In this document: positions 18,156 to 26,399 of the stretch, piece by piece
Position numbering within the stretch: the first letter of the stretch is position 1
Layout: every line of letters starts with the position of its first letter
Source of the DNA: Armatimonadia bacterium
GTDB taxonomy: Bacteria; Armatimonadota; Zipacnadia; Zipacnadales; JABUFB01
DNA: 64,000 nucleotides
Assembly: GCA_039679385.1 (NCBI GenBank)
Contig: JBDKVB010000070.1
Location: forward strand, 1-64,000
Direction: 5' to 3'
Program-made: the position numbers and the translations under genes
The notes under the pieces: model-generated
What the model was told of the DNA's origin: nothing
Databases searched by the model: none
The model's input: the letters and a program-made list of their open reading frames with translations, nothing else

Positions 18156-18224
18156 GTGAGCGGTCTCTCTTTCCGTGGTGGCCTTCGACCTGCCACCAGA
18201 GGAGTAGGCACAAGGGCACGGAGC

Positions 18225-18240
18225 CCACGGTTCGCCGTGG
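18225..18240 (-). terminator. Short hairpin between the beta-propeller and GH28 genes
   Basis: CCACGG (18225-18230) and CCGTGG (18235-18240) form a 6-bp stem with a four-base loop in the 121-base gap. There is no T run, so it is a weak terminator candidate. Nothing else was seen in the gap. Confidence 0.25.
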
Positions 18241-18276
18241 CGGTCCTCTTCACCTCACGGTCTGGGACGCGGCGAG

Positions 18277-20427
18277 CTACTGCCTCCAGCTTGGCATATG
18301 GCTGAGGCCATCGTCGGTCAGTCGCACGACGCGGCCCGAGGACAACCCGACGGCGAAGAGATTGCCGCACCGTGGCGGGCACCATTCCTTGCTGTAGTAG
18401 GAGTTCACGCCGGGGCGCAGCTCGCGGCCGACGCTGCAGAAGACCAGGTAGCGGCCATCAGGGGAGAAGTCCAGGTCGGTGAGGTACGAGTCCGCTTCGG
18501 GGAAGCTGGTGATGGTTCGGATCTGCCGCGTCTGCAGATCATAGAGGGTGATCTGCCCCCATTTGGAGCCTGAGAAGGACATATTGAGCGCGGCAGCGCC
18601 GACCTCCAGAAGTCGGGCGGCAAGGTCTCCCCCACCTTGTGCTGCGGCGGCCGGTTGGTGCTGCTCGGGCCTTCCGAAGGCCACAAAGGCGACGTACCGG
18701 CCGTCAGGCGAAAGGGCCAGACCGCCGGAGCGCTCGGCCAGTACAGGCAGAAGGTCCATCGGCGACTGTCCCGAGGCCAGGTTCTGCACGGCGATTCTCG
18801 CGTTGCCCTGGAAGGCGAAGGGGCCGTCGGTCCCCGCCTGCTCCGCCTGGAAGGGCCACCCTTTGAAGAGAACCTTGTTCCCCTCCGGCGTCGGCGTGGG
18901 ATACATGCCATCGCTGAACAACACCGGCCCGAGCGTGGTCATGCCGCGGCCGTCGGCGCCGATGCTGCAGAGCTGTGACCGCCACAACTCGATCATGACG
19001 CCGCCCTTCCACTCACTCACCGGCAGCCACGGGTTGCGCTTCTCAGGCTCAGTGTAGCCCCGTGTGCGAATCCACTCGGGATCGTTGAGCACCATGAGTT
19101 GCGGATTGCCGGAGCGCGCCACGTAGGAGGAGCGACGCGTGAAGAGCAGTTGCTTGCCGTCGGGAGTCCAGGCGGGCTCCGTGAGGCAAGTGCGTGACAG
19201 GTAAGTGCCGGGCGTGTTCACCAGGCGCACGACGCCCAGATCGTTGACTCTGCCAGCCTCAAGCTTCGGCCACAGGAGCAGACTTGGGTTCTCTCCGTCA
19301 GGCCCCCAGGTTTCCTTCATGGTGGGAGCCCACAGACGCACCCAGTTCTCACCCGGCCGCACCCCCTCAAGACGGAAGCGACCGTTGCGATCCGTTTTCG
19401 TAGTCGCGCGAGTGCCACCGGCGGAGACCGTCACGCCCTCCAGGTCGACGCCGCGTATGCCGAAGTCTACCTTCCCCGTGATGGTCGCGGTCGGGCCACC
19501 GACGTCCAGCTGCTGGTCCTCCGGCCGGAGCGTGATCTGGCGCAGGTCGGAGCCGTCGGCAGCGATGGTGAAGAGGTTGACCGGGTACGCACTGTGCTCG
19601 GCCCCGAGGTTCGAGGCGAAGGCGATGCGGGTGCGGTCGGGCGACCAGGCCGGGTACTCCACGAAGATCGGCTCGGCGCCGGTCGCCTGCTCCCTGAGGT
19701 GTGTGAGCTGTCGAGTTTGCCCACTGCCGGGGTCGAGCAGCCACAGTTCTGAGCCGTTCGGCTTGCGGTTGAGGTCACCCGGCGGGGCGTTTGAGGGGTT
19801 CTCGCGCACGAAGACGATGCCTGCTTCACGGGCTGTCGTGGCCACGGTTGCGGCGTTCTCGGTGAGGGTGACGCTGTCGCGCATACGCGCCAGATCGGCA
19901 GGCATCTCGCCTGTGGGCCACACGAAGGCTGCCACGGTGACCCACCTGGGTGTGAAGGCGATCAGGACTTGCGTCTGGCCCTTCCCGGCCTCCGTGACCA
20001 CACTGCCACGGCTTGAGCGTGCCCGTCCGCCGGCCCAGTCGACGGTCTGCGAAGTCGTCCAGGTGGCACCCGGCGCGTTGGCCTGCGCTGGCGCGAAGAC
20101 TTCGTCGCGCAGCATGTCGCCGACCGGATCCAGCCTGGCCGGGTCGTAGATCTCCGGATGAGTGTTCGGCATCAAGATCAGGAGGAGACCGGTATCGGCG
20201 TCATCGGTGACCTTCTGGATCGCCTTCTGAGACACAACGAGAAGGTAGCGATCAGGTGACGAGTCATCGGTGCGGAGAGTCCACGCGCCGGGGTACTTGA
20301 GCTCAAAGCGGCCCGCGGGGTCCTTGTAGGCGGTCCAGTCCTGGCCCCAGGCGGGCAGTCCCCCGAGCAGGCAACCAACCACCACGACTGCGATGCTATC
20401 CAGAACGCGCTTCAGGGCTGGGCTCAT
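18277..20427 (-). CDS. Secreted TolB-like WD40/PD40 beta-propeller protein with carboxypeptidase-regulatory-like insert
   Basis: The 716-residue protein has a signal peptide (RVLDSIAVVVVGCLLGGLPAWG). Residues about 25-190 (FELKYPGAWTLRTD) resemble the PsbP-like domain of surface proteins. PD40 propeller repeats follow (YPAWSPDRTRIAFASN, EPAWTPDGKQLLFTRR, LALSPDGRYVAFVAF, LDFSPDGRYLVFC), interrupted near residues 310-400 by a carboxypeptidase-regulatory-like beta-sandwich (GVTVSAGGTRATTKTDRNG). Such proteins usually bind other proteins or ligands and have no known enzyme activity. Of two in-frame ATGs, 20427 is chosen because GGAGG lies six bases before it but touches the one at 20433. It lies 82 bases after the antiporter gene on the same strand. 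Its role here is unknown. Confidence 0.75.
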   Translation of the reverse strand: MSPALKRVLDSIAVVVVGCLLGGLPAWGQDWTAYKDPAGRFELKYPGAWTLRTDDSSPDRYLLVVSQKAIQKVTDDADTGLLLILMPNTHPEIYDPARLDPVGDMLRDEVFAPAQANAPGATWTTSQTVDWAGGRARSSRGSVVTEAGKGQTQVLIAFTPRWVTVAAFVWPTGEMPADLARMRDSVTLTENAATVATTAREAGIVFVRENPSNAPPGDLNRKPNGSELWLLDPGSGQTRQLTHLREQATGAEPIFVEYPAWSPDRTRIAFASNLGAEHSAYPVNLFTIAADGSDLRQITLRPEDQQLDVGGPTATITGKVDFGIRGVDLEGVTVSAGGTRATTKTDRNGRFRLEGVRPGENWVRLWAPTMKETWGPDGENPSLLLWPKLEAGRVNDLGVVRLVNTPGTYLSRTCLTEPAWTPDGKQLLFTRRSSYVARSGNPQLMVLNDPEWIRTRGYTEPEKRNPWLPVSEWKGGVMIELWRSQLCSIGADGRGMTTLGPVLFSDGMYPTPTPEGNKVLFKGWPFQAEQAGTDGPFAFQGNARIAVQNLASGQSPMDLLPVLAERSGGLALSPDGRYVAFVAFGRPEQHQPAAAAQGGGDLAARLLEVGAAALNMSFSGSKWGQITLYDLQTRQIRTITSFPEADSYLTDLDFSPDGRYLVFCSVGRELRPGVNSYYSKEWCPPRCGNLFAVGLSSGRVVRLTDDGLSHMPSWRQ

Positions 20428-20509
20428 CTTCATCCTCCCGGCTATTCGGCGGACTCACGACGAGAGCCTTGCCAAGCGCAGACCGCTGCGGGTAGGCCTG
20501 CTGCCGAAC

Positions 20510-22513
20510 TCAGAGGATCGCCTCAGGCGGCGGACCAAGGAGCAGGTCCTGGGCCTCGCGGATTCCGGCGTCCTCACCGAAGAGTACGAGGGTGTCGCCC
20601 GGGGCCAGGGCAAGATCGGGATCCGGACTCGTGTAGAGCTGTGGCTCCCGGTACAGGGCCACTACCAGCACGCCGGCCCGCCCGCGCAGGTCCAGTGCAC
20701 GCAGCGTCTGCCCGATCACGGGTGCGGTCTCGCCGAGTTCGATCTCCTCCATCCCGGCGGCCGAGAGGATTCGGGACAGTCGCTTCGCCTTCGCCGCCTG
20801 GCCCTCTCGCAGCAACGCATAGTTCTCTTCGCGAATGCGATCCAGCTCTCGCAGGATCGTTCCATGGGCCGCTCCGTAGGCTTCCATCACAAGGCCCACC
20901 AGTCGCAGGGCCGTCTCAAACTCCTCGGGCACCACGACGTTCGCGCCCTGCTTTCTGAGCGTCTCGACCTCGGCCACAAACCGCGTGCGTACGATGATGT
21001 CGAGCCGGGGGTTGAAGCTCCGTGCGATCGCCGTGATGCAGCGCGTGGCTACCGGGTCGGCGATCGACACGACCATGGCTCGCGCGGTGGCAAGGGAAGC
21101 CTGCTCCAGTAGGCTCTCCTGGCAGGCGTCACCGTAGATCACCCGCCGGCCCTGGGTACGCAGTTCCTCAGCGTTGGCCGGGTTCAACTCCAGAACGACA
21201 CAGGCGACCCCGAGCCGGTCCATCGCCTGAGCGACCTGTCGACCGTTGACGCCGTAGCCTACGAGGACCACGTGGTCGTGCAGTTCTTCTTCCTCCGCCG
21301 GGGCCTCCGTGCCGCCGCTCAGCACCCCTCGCAGTCGCGACTGCATGCGGTCAAGGGCGCTGGACCGACGACTGAGCCGTCGCCCGAGTGAGACCAGCAG
21401 CGGCGTCACCGCCATCGTCAGCACCGAGATACTCAGGAAGGTCTGGTAGGTCTCCTGGTCGAGGAGTTGATGCGTCATTCCGGCCTGAGCAAGGACGAAG
21501 GAGAACTCGCCGATCTGTGCCAGTGACAATCCCGCAGCAACGGAAGCGCGGCCCCCGGCACGGAAGAACATGCCCACCGCAGTGATGACAAGGGCCTTCA
21601 GGAGGAGGATGCCCAACATCAGCCCGAAGGTCTCGAGGGGTTTCTGCACCCACAGGCGCGGTTCGACGAGCATCCCGATCGAGACGAAGAACAGGCTGCT
21701 GAAGGCGTCACGCAGCGGCATGATCTGCGCAGTGACGTGATGCGAGTAGGGCGTCCCACCCAGCACGACACCGGCCAGAAAGGCACCAAGGGCCAGGGAC
21801 AGACCGGCCTGCCCGGCGACCATGGCGGTGCCCAGGGCAATCAGGATGATGGTCAGAGTGAAGATCTCGGGGCTGCGCGTGCGGACAACGGCCTCGATGA
21901 GGCGAGGCAGAACGACAGCCGTGGCAAGCAGAATGGCCGCGACGATCAGAAGCGACCGCCCCAGGGCGAGGACGACCTTCAGCCAGTCGCTGTCCGGCTG
22001 GCCGAGCATGGGCACCAGCAGCAGCAAGGGCACGACGGCGAGGTCCTGCAGGATCAGGATACTCAGGCTGAGGCGACCGTAGGGAGTGCCGCTCTCCCCG
22101 GCCTGCTCCTGAAGTTTGAGGACTATGGCCGTGGAACTCAGGGCGACCAGGAAGCCGAAGAAGACGCCGGTGGCCGCCGGCAACTCAATCCAACGGGCCA
22201 CCAGCATGACTGCGCCAAGGGTCAGCATCACCTGGGCCGTACCTGCGCCGAAGACCCATACTTTCAGCCGGGCGATCTCCTGCAGCGAGAACTTGAGGCC
22301 GATCGTGAACAGTAGCAGGACGACGCCGACATCGGCCAGAGCACTGATGCCTTCGCGGTCGTGAGCGATTCCCAGCCCACCCGGACCGACCACAGCCCCG
22401 GCGAGAAGAAAGCCCACGACAGGCGGCACGCGGAACCTGCGCAGGAGACACACGACCGCAAGCGACACGGCCAGGACGACCATCAGCTCTCGTGGGAGAG
22501 GCAGATCGTGCAT
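20510..22513 (-). CDS. CPA2-family cation:proton antiporter with TrkA-N and TrkA-C domains
   Basis: The 667-residue protein has about twelve membrane segments in residues 1-390, including the conserved stretches VVGFLLAGAVVGP and LLLFTIGLKFSL. A cytoplasmic NAD-binding TrkA-N (RCK) domain follows (HVVLVGYGVNGRQVAQAMD near 410), then a TrkA-C domain (about 590-665). This is the KefB/KefC/YbaL arrangement: potassium or sodium exchange for protons across the inner membrane, gated by a nucleotide bound to the RCK domain. The ATG at 22513 has no obvious ribosome binding site. It lies inside a run of polysaccharide-related genes without an evident functional link. Confidence 0.92.
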   Translation of the reverse strand: MHDLPLPRELMVVLAVSLAVVCLLRRFRVPPVVGFLLAGAVVGPGGLGIAHDREGISALADVGVVLLLFTIGLKFSLQEIARLKVWVFGAGTAQVMLTLGAVMLVARWIELPAATGVFFGFLVALSSTAIVLKLQEQAGESGTPYGRLSLSILILQDLAVVPLLLLVPMLGQPDSDWLKVVLALGRSLLIVAAILLATAVVLPRLIEAVVRTRSPEIFTLTIILIALGTAMVAGQAGLSLALGAFLAGVVLGGTPYSHHVTAQIMPLRDAFSSLFFVSIGMLVEPRLWVQKPLETFGLMLGILLLKALVITAVGMFFRAGGRASVAAGLSLAQIGEFSFVLAQAGMTHQLLDQETYQTFLSISVLTMAVTPLLVSLGRRLSRRSSALDRMQSRLRGVLSGGTEAPAEEEELHDHVVLVGYGVNGRQVAQAMDRLGVACVVLELNPANAEELRTQGRRVIYGDACQESLLEQASLATARAMVVSIADPVATRCITAIARSFNPRLDIIVRTRFVAEVETLRKQGANVVVPEEFETALRLVGLVMEAYGAAHGTILRELDRIREENYALLREGQAAKAKRLSRILSAAGMEEIELGETAPVIGQTLRALDLRGRAGVLVVALYREPQLYTSPDPDLALAPGDTLVLFGEDAGIREAQDLLLGPPPEAIL

Positions 22514-22598
22514 GAGTGTTCGGTTCGCCGTCCCTGGCCCTGTGTCCTTGCCGCGCCGAATCGGGCCACAGCTCTCCGACGGCTCCAGGACTCACCAC

Positions 22599-22638
22599 AG
22601 GGCCCACCGCAAGCGACTGTCTGCCTGCGACGGGCCCT
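22599..22638 (-). terminator. 15-bp hairpin downstream of the heparinase-like gene
   Basis: On the - strand AGGGCCCGTCGCAGG pairs with CTTGCGGTGGGCCCT over 15 positions, three of them G-U wobbles, with a ten-base loop. It starts 24 bases after the stop at 22663. There is no T run, so the terminator call is moderate. Confidence 0.5.
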
Positions 22639-22662
22639 GGATAGGCCGTGCTGATGTGTTCC

Positions 22663-25467
22663 TCAGGCGCCCGGCTCGACGCGCACACCGTCCTCAGAAG
22701 GAACCAGACGTGCCGGACGACCGTTGAGCGTGGCCTCGCGAGCAGAAAGGCCCACTGTCACGGTAGCCTGGTCGGCGAGGGGTGCATGGGGTGTCACGTC
22801 TTGCGTCACCTGCACCCGCAGGCTATCGCCGCTGAGCAGCGCCTCGGCAGTGCCCGGCTTCTGCAGAGACAGCAGCCGTGAGCCGCCATACTGCACGTAG
22901 CTGCCGCCCTTGAGGAAGACCCGTGCGGCCTTGCCCTGAGCGTCGAGTTGCACCACTGCCAACTCGCCGTCGGTGGTGACGTCGCCGGCGCTGGTCACCT
23001 TGCCGGGATCGCCGAAGACCACCAGGCTGCGTCGACCCTCAAGGAGCACGCTGAGACCGTTGCTGCCCAGGGAACTGGTCTCGATCTTCGGCGTCGGCTT
23101 CACGGGCACGTCGGCCTCGACCTGTGCTGCGTCGAACCAGGTGGTGCCCGGTCCGGAGAAGGTCAGCGCCAGGCAGATGTCCTCGGTGCCCTCTGGAACC
23201 GTCGTTGTGAGGATGTGCTCCTGCCAGTCAGGGTGTGCGAAGGGGCCGACGCTCTTGCTGGCAAAGGCTGTCCCGGCGCGCCAGAAGTAGAGGGTCATCA
23301 TCGCACCCCTGCCTTCCGGCAGTTGAGTGGTGCGAATCCTGGCCCGAGCCGTGATCTTTGTCCCCACAGGCAAGGAGAAGCGGGAGCTGTAGTAATACCC
23401 GCTCTTCTCAAGCTGGGCGCACTGACTGCCCTCAGCGGGGTTGTCCGTCACGATCTTGTGGTTCGGCCCGTCCTCGCCGCTGCGTATGATCCAGCCAGAC
23501 AGCCCGCGCTCGAAGCCACCGTTGCGCAGGATGGTGGGACTGGAGTAGGGGTGTGGCCACAGCAGCGCCGTGAAGGTCGCGGTGGTGGCAGGCTCCGTCT
23601 CGACCCGCAGGAAGGGGCCATAGTCCTCGGCGCCCGGATAGGTCTGGACGAAGGACTGCGTCTTCGTCGAGGCGGCGATCTGTGCGAAGACCTCCGACTG
23701 CGACCGTGTCACGTTGAAGGCGTCACCCTTCGGCGTGATCTCGGCCAGACCATCGGTGTGAAGCAGGAAGCTGTATCGGTGAGGCTTGGGCGCCGCGAGT
23801 TGGTCGCGGACTACGAAGAAGTCGGGCTTCACATACACGATTCCGCGGTCGAACTGCTCCAGCACCTTGAGGTCGTCGGTGTTGTAGGCATCGGCCGCGC
23901 GGCCCTTCACCCAGTCAAAGCCTTCTCCCGCGAAGAACTCGCTGATCTGGCCGCCGTAGCGCTTGACCTGATCGTGGCCCGCCGAAGGCACCTTGTTGTC
24001 GTGGAAGTAGGCGTCATCGAGATCGAGGACGACGGTGCAGTGGCCGATGCTGCCGAGGCTGAACTTGGTGCGCGGCGGCACGTAGAAGTCGTGGTAGCCA
24101 CGGTCGCAGATGACCCACTCGCCGGCCTCGCTGATGACGAAGGCGTTGTGGTCGAAGTGGTTGTGGCCGATGTTGTTGGTGAGCGGCCCGGACTTGAAGA
24201 ACAGGCTCGGCGCCTTCGCGTTGTACCCATCACGCAGAGAGGCGTAGCCAATGTCGACGAACACGCTGGAGGGATTCCAGGAGGGCCGCACCGGGTTCAG
24301 CCTGGCTTCGTCGAAGCGGACCAGGTCGTAGATGCCGCTGACCTTGAGGCCGCCGGCCTGCTCGAGGTAGTAGGCGGCCTCGGTGCTACCGCGCTGCGCC
24401 AGGACCTGCATCAACCGCAGGAAACCCACACCTGGCGAGCCGTCGCTGAAGTTGGGAATCTGATGCGTGTCGGGCGACAGGAGACCAAGGCAGTAGCGCG
24501 ACATCGTGGCAAGGTAGGGATGCTCGAAGAGGGTATGCTCGACCCGTGCCGAAGTCAGGGCATCGAAGGCGATGGCAAAGGAATCCAGCAGATAGGTTCC
24601 GTACATGGGGCCTTCGAAGGCGCCGCCGTCCTTGCCGCCACGGTCCAGCGAGGTCCGAATCTTCTCGACGCAAGTGGCCAGGGCCGCGCCAGCGCTGGGC
24701 TCCTCCGGTCGCACCGCGATCGCCGCCACCGCCGCACCGGTTGTCAGGACTGCATAGCCGTTCGTGTCGGGCGGGTACTTGTCGACCTCGCTGAGAATAG
24801 GATCGATGCCCTTGGTCAGGAGGGCGTCGCGGACTTGCTGCCGCTCCTGGGCGGAGAGGCGGTCGTAGCACCAGTCATAGAACATGCCCATCGCGTAGGT
24901 GCAATGGCCGGTGTCGAGGCAAGCCTTGATGCGCCCCGCGGTGTAGCTGGGATCGGTCCACTGGGACCAGTGCGTAAGGTGCAGGGCGATCTCGCGAGCC
25001 TTCTCGAAGTACTTGGTCTCGCCCGTCACCAGGTACGCAAAGCTGAAGTTGACGAGACGGGTTGTGATGGAGTCGCTGCGCTCCTGGAACATGGCGGTCC
25101 AGGGCGGATACGCCGGGCTCTTGTCATGGTTCGGGGGCGTCTGGTCGGAGAGCGTGTAGGACCAGTCTTCGAGGAACCCGACGGCAACACCGGGGATTCT
25201 GACCGAGTAGCTATAGGTCGGCTTCGCGGCAAGGGCGTCGGCCTGCTTCTTGATGTCGGCCCAGACGGAGGCGGTGTCGAAGCCGAACTTGTTCACCCGG
25301 CTGTCGGCACACTTGGCCCGCAGTGCGGCGAGACCGTCAGCACTCACCAGCACACAGGGGTGGGACTTGAGGCCTGTCATGTTGCCACTCTCCTGGGCCT
25401 TCGCCGTGGGGATCACGCAGAGGGCGGAGCCGGCAAGTAGCAGGGCAGTGACCAGTGGGACCCGCAT
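22663..25467 (-). CDS. Secreted heparinase II/III-family polysaccharide lyase-like protein
   Basis: The 934-residue protein has a signal peptide (MRVPLVTALLLAGSALCVIPTAKAQ). An alpha-barrel typical of alginate-lyase/heparinase N-terminal domains covers about residues 60-380. A beta-sandwich with the Heparinase_II_III signature follows: NNIGHNHFDHNAFV near 430, then WVICDRGYHDFYV. A jelly-roll module (about 650-800, NGGFERGLSGW) and a short tail complete it. The family cleaves uronic-acid polysaccharides such as heparin, heparan sulfate or alginate by beta-elimination (PL12, PL15, PL21 and relatives); the substrate here is not determinable. GAGGTG precedes the ATG at 25467. It is the first gene of the six-gene - strand run. 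Confidence 0.85.
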   Translation of the reverse strand: MRVPLVTALLLAGSALCVIPTAKAQESGNMTGLKSHPCVLVSADGLAALRAKCADSRVNKFGFDTASVWADIKKQADALAAKPTYSYSVRIPGVAVGFLEDWSYTLSDQTPPNHDKSPAYPPWTAMFQERSDSITTRLVNFSFAYLVTGETKYFEKAREIALHLTHWSQWTDPSYTAGRIKACLDTGHCTYAMGMFYDWCYDRLSAQERQQVRDALLTKGIDPILSEVDKYPPDTNGYAVLTTGAAVAAIAVRPEEPSAGAALATCVEKIRTSLDRGGKDGGAFEGPMYGTYLLDSFAIAFDALTSARVEHTLFEHPYLATMSRYCLGLLSPDTHQIPNFSDGSPGVGFLRLMQVLAQRGSTEAAYYLEQAGGLKVSGIYDLVRFDEARLNPVRPSWNPSSVFVDIGYASLRDGYNAKAPSLFFKSGPLTNNIGHNHFDHNAFVISEAGEWVICDRGYHDFYVPPRTKFSLGSIGHCTVVLDLDDAYFHDNKVPSAGHDQVKRYGGQISEFFAGEGFDWVKGRAADAYNTDDLKVLEQFDRGIVYVKPDFFVVRDQLAAPKPHRYSFLLHTDGLAEITPKGDAFNVTRSQSEVFAQIAASTKTQSFVQTYPGAEDYGPFLRVETEPATTATFTALLWPHPYSSPTILRNGGFERGLSGWIIRSGEDGPNHKIVTDNPAEGSQCAQLEKSGYYYSSRFSLPVGTKITARARIRTTQLPEGRGAMMTLYFWRAGTAFASKSVGPFAHPDWQEHILTTTVPEGTEDICLALTFSGPGTTWFDAAQVEADVPVKPTPKIETSSLGSNGLSVLLEGRRSLVVFGDPGKVTSAGDVTTDGELAVVQLDAQGKAARVFLKGGSYVQYGGSRLLSLQKPGTAEALLSGDSLRVQVTQDVTPHAPLADQATVTVGLSAREATLNGRPARLVPSEDGVRVEPGA

Positions 25468-25704
25468 GAGACACCTCAGCTTGTGAGTCGGATGGCACAC
25501 CTTCCGGAGGAGCCCTTCGTCGGGGTTCCTCCGGCGACCTGCCGAACTGGGCCCTGAGGTGCCACCTCGGTGGATTCGCCTGTGGCCAAGGAACCTTGCC
25601 GCGGGCGTGGAACCTTCTCCTAGTCATACGGACAAACAAACCTGAGAGGGCGGCGTTCCGGGTATCTGTATGCCCCGGAGGTGTCGCCCCAAGGAGCCTA
25701 CGGG

Positions 25705-26370
25705 ATGAAGCTGATTGCGATCATGGGAAGTCCCCGCGGGATGAAGGGCAGCACGGGCAAACTGCTGGACGCTCTCCTGAAGTCTGCCGAGGCAGCCGGC
25801 GCCGAGACAACGACCTTCGCACTGGGCAAGCTGAAGGTCGCCCCCTGCGTATCCTGCGACGCCTGCCACAAGGTCGGTCGGTGCGTAGTCAAGGACGACT
25901 TCCAGCAGGTGCTCGACGCGCTGCTTGAGGCAGACGGCTTCGTGCTGGCGAGTCCGAACTACATCTACAGCGTCAGTGCACAGATGAAGGCGCTCTTCGA
26001 CCGCTGCTGCGGACCGATCCACACGCAGGCCCTGGAGGGCAAGTACGGTGCTGCGGTGGTTAGCTCCGGCGGACCTGGCAACGAGGAAGTTGAGAAGTAC
26101 ATGCTCCGGTTCACCAACTCCCTCGGCGCCTGGGCAGTGGGGAGCACGGGTACCGATCTGGCGCACATCTTCAACCCCGAGAAGTTGCCGCAGGCCCTGC
26201 AGGCGGCTGCTGACCTGGGTACAAGTCTCGTCGAGGCTATTCGCACAGGCAAGACCTACCCCGAGCAAGAGCCGGGGCTGCAAGGCTTCCGCGAGTACAT
26301 GCGGAGCTGGCTCGTCACCCAGGGCGAGCGCTGGCCCTTCGAGGCACAGTACTGGAAGGACCGGAGCTAG
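25705..26370 (+). CDS. NAD(P)H-dependent FMN reductase / flavodoxin-fold protein
   Basis: The 221-residue protein begins KLIAIMGSPRG, the phosphate-binding loop of the FMN-reductase flavodoxin fold, and has SPNYIYSVSAQMKALFDR near residue 90, a conserved FMN-site block. CVSCDACHKVGRC (residues about 50-62) has a CxxCxxC arrangement like that of iron-sulfur flavoproteins, so it may also carry an iron-sulfur cluster. It probably reduces quinones, metals or an unidentified partner in the cytoplasm. AAGGAG lies eight bases before the ATG at 25705, which rules against the upstream in-frame GTG. It is divergent from the heparinase-like gene and convergent with the NPCBM-PDZ gene. Confidence 0.85.
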   Translation: MKLIAIMGSPRGMKGSTGKLLDALLKSAEAAGAETTTFALGKLKVAPCVSCDACHKVGRCVVKDDFQQVLDALLEADGFVLASPNYIYSVSAQMKALFDRCCGPIHTQALEGKYGAAVVSSGGPGNEEVEKYMLRFTNSLGAWAVGSTGTDLAHIFNPEKLPQALQAAADLGTSLVEAIRTGKTYPEQEPGLQGFREYMRSWLVTQGERWPFEAQYWKDRS

Positions 26371-26399
26371 GTCCATCTGCCGAGCTGTCGCCGACCAGG

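Noticed and set aside
22948-25440. An 830-residue open frame on the + strand
   Set aside because: It is antisense to the heparinase-like gene, whose motifs and signal peptide are clear; the antisense product has only Leu/Val/Gly/Arg-rich filler.
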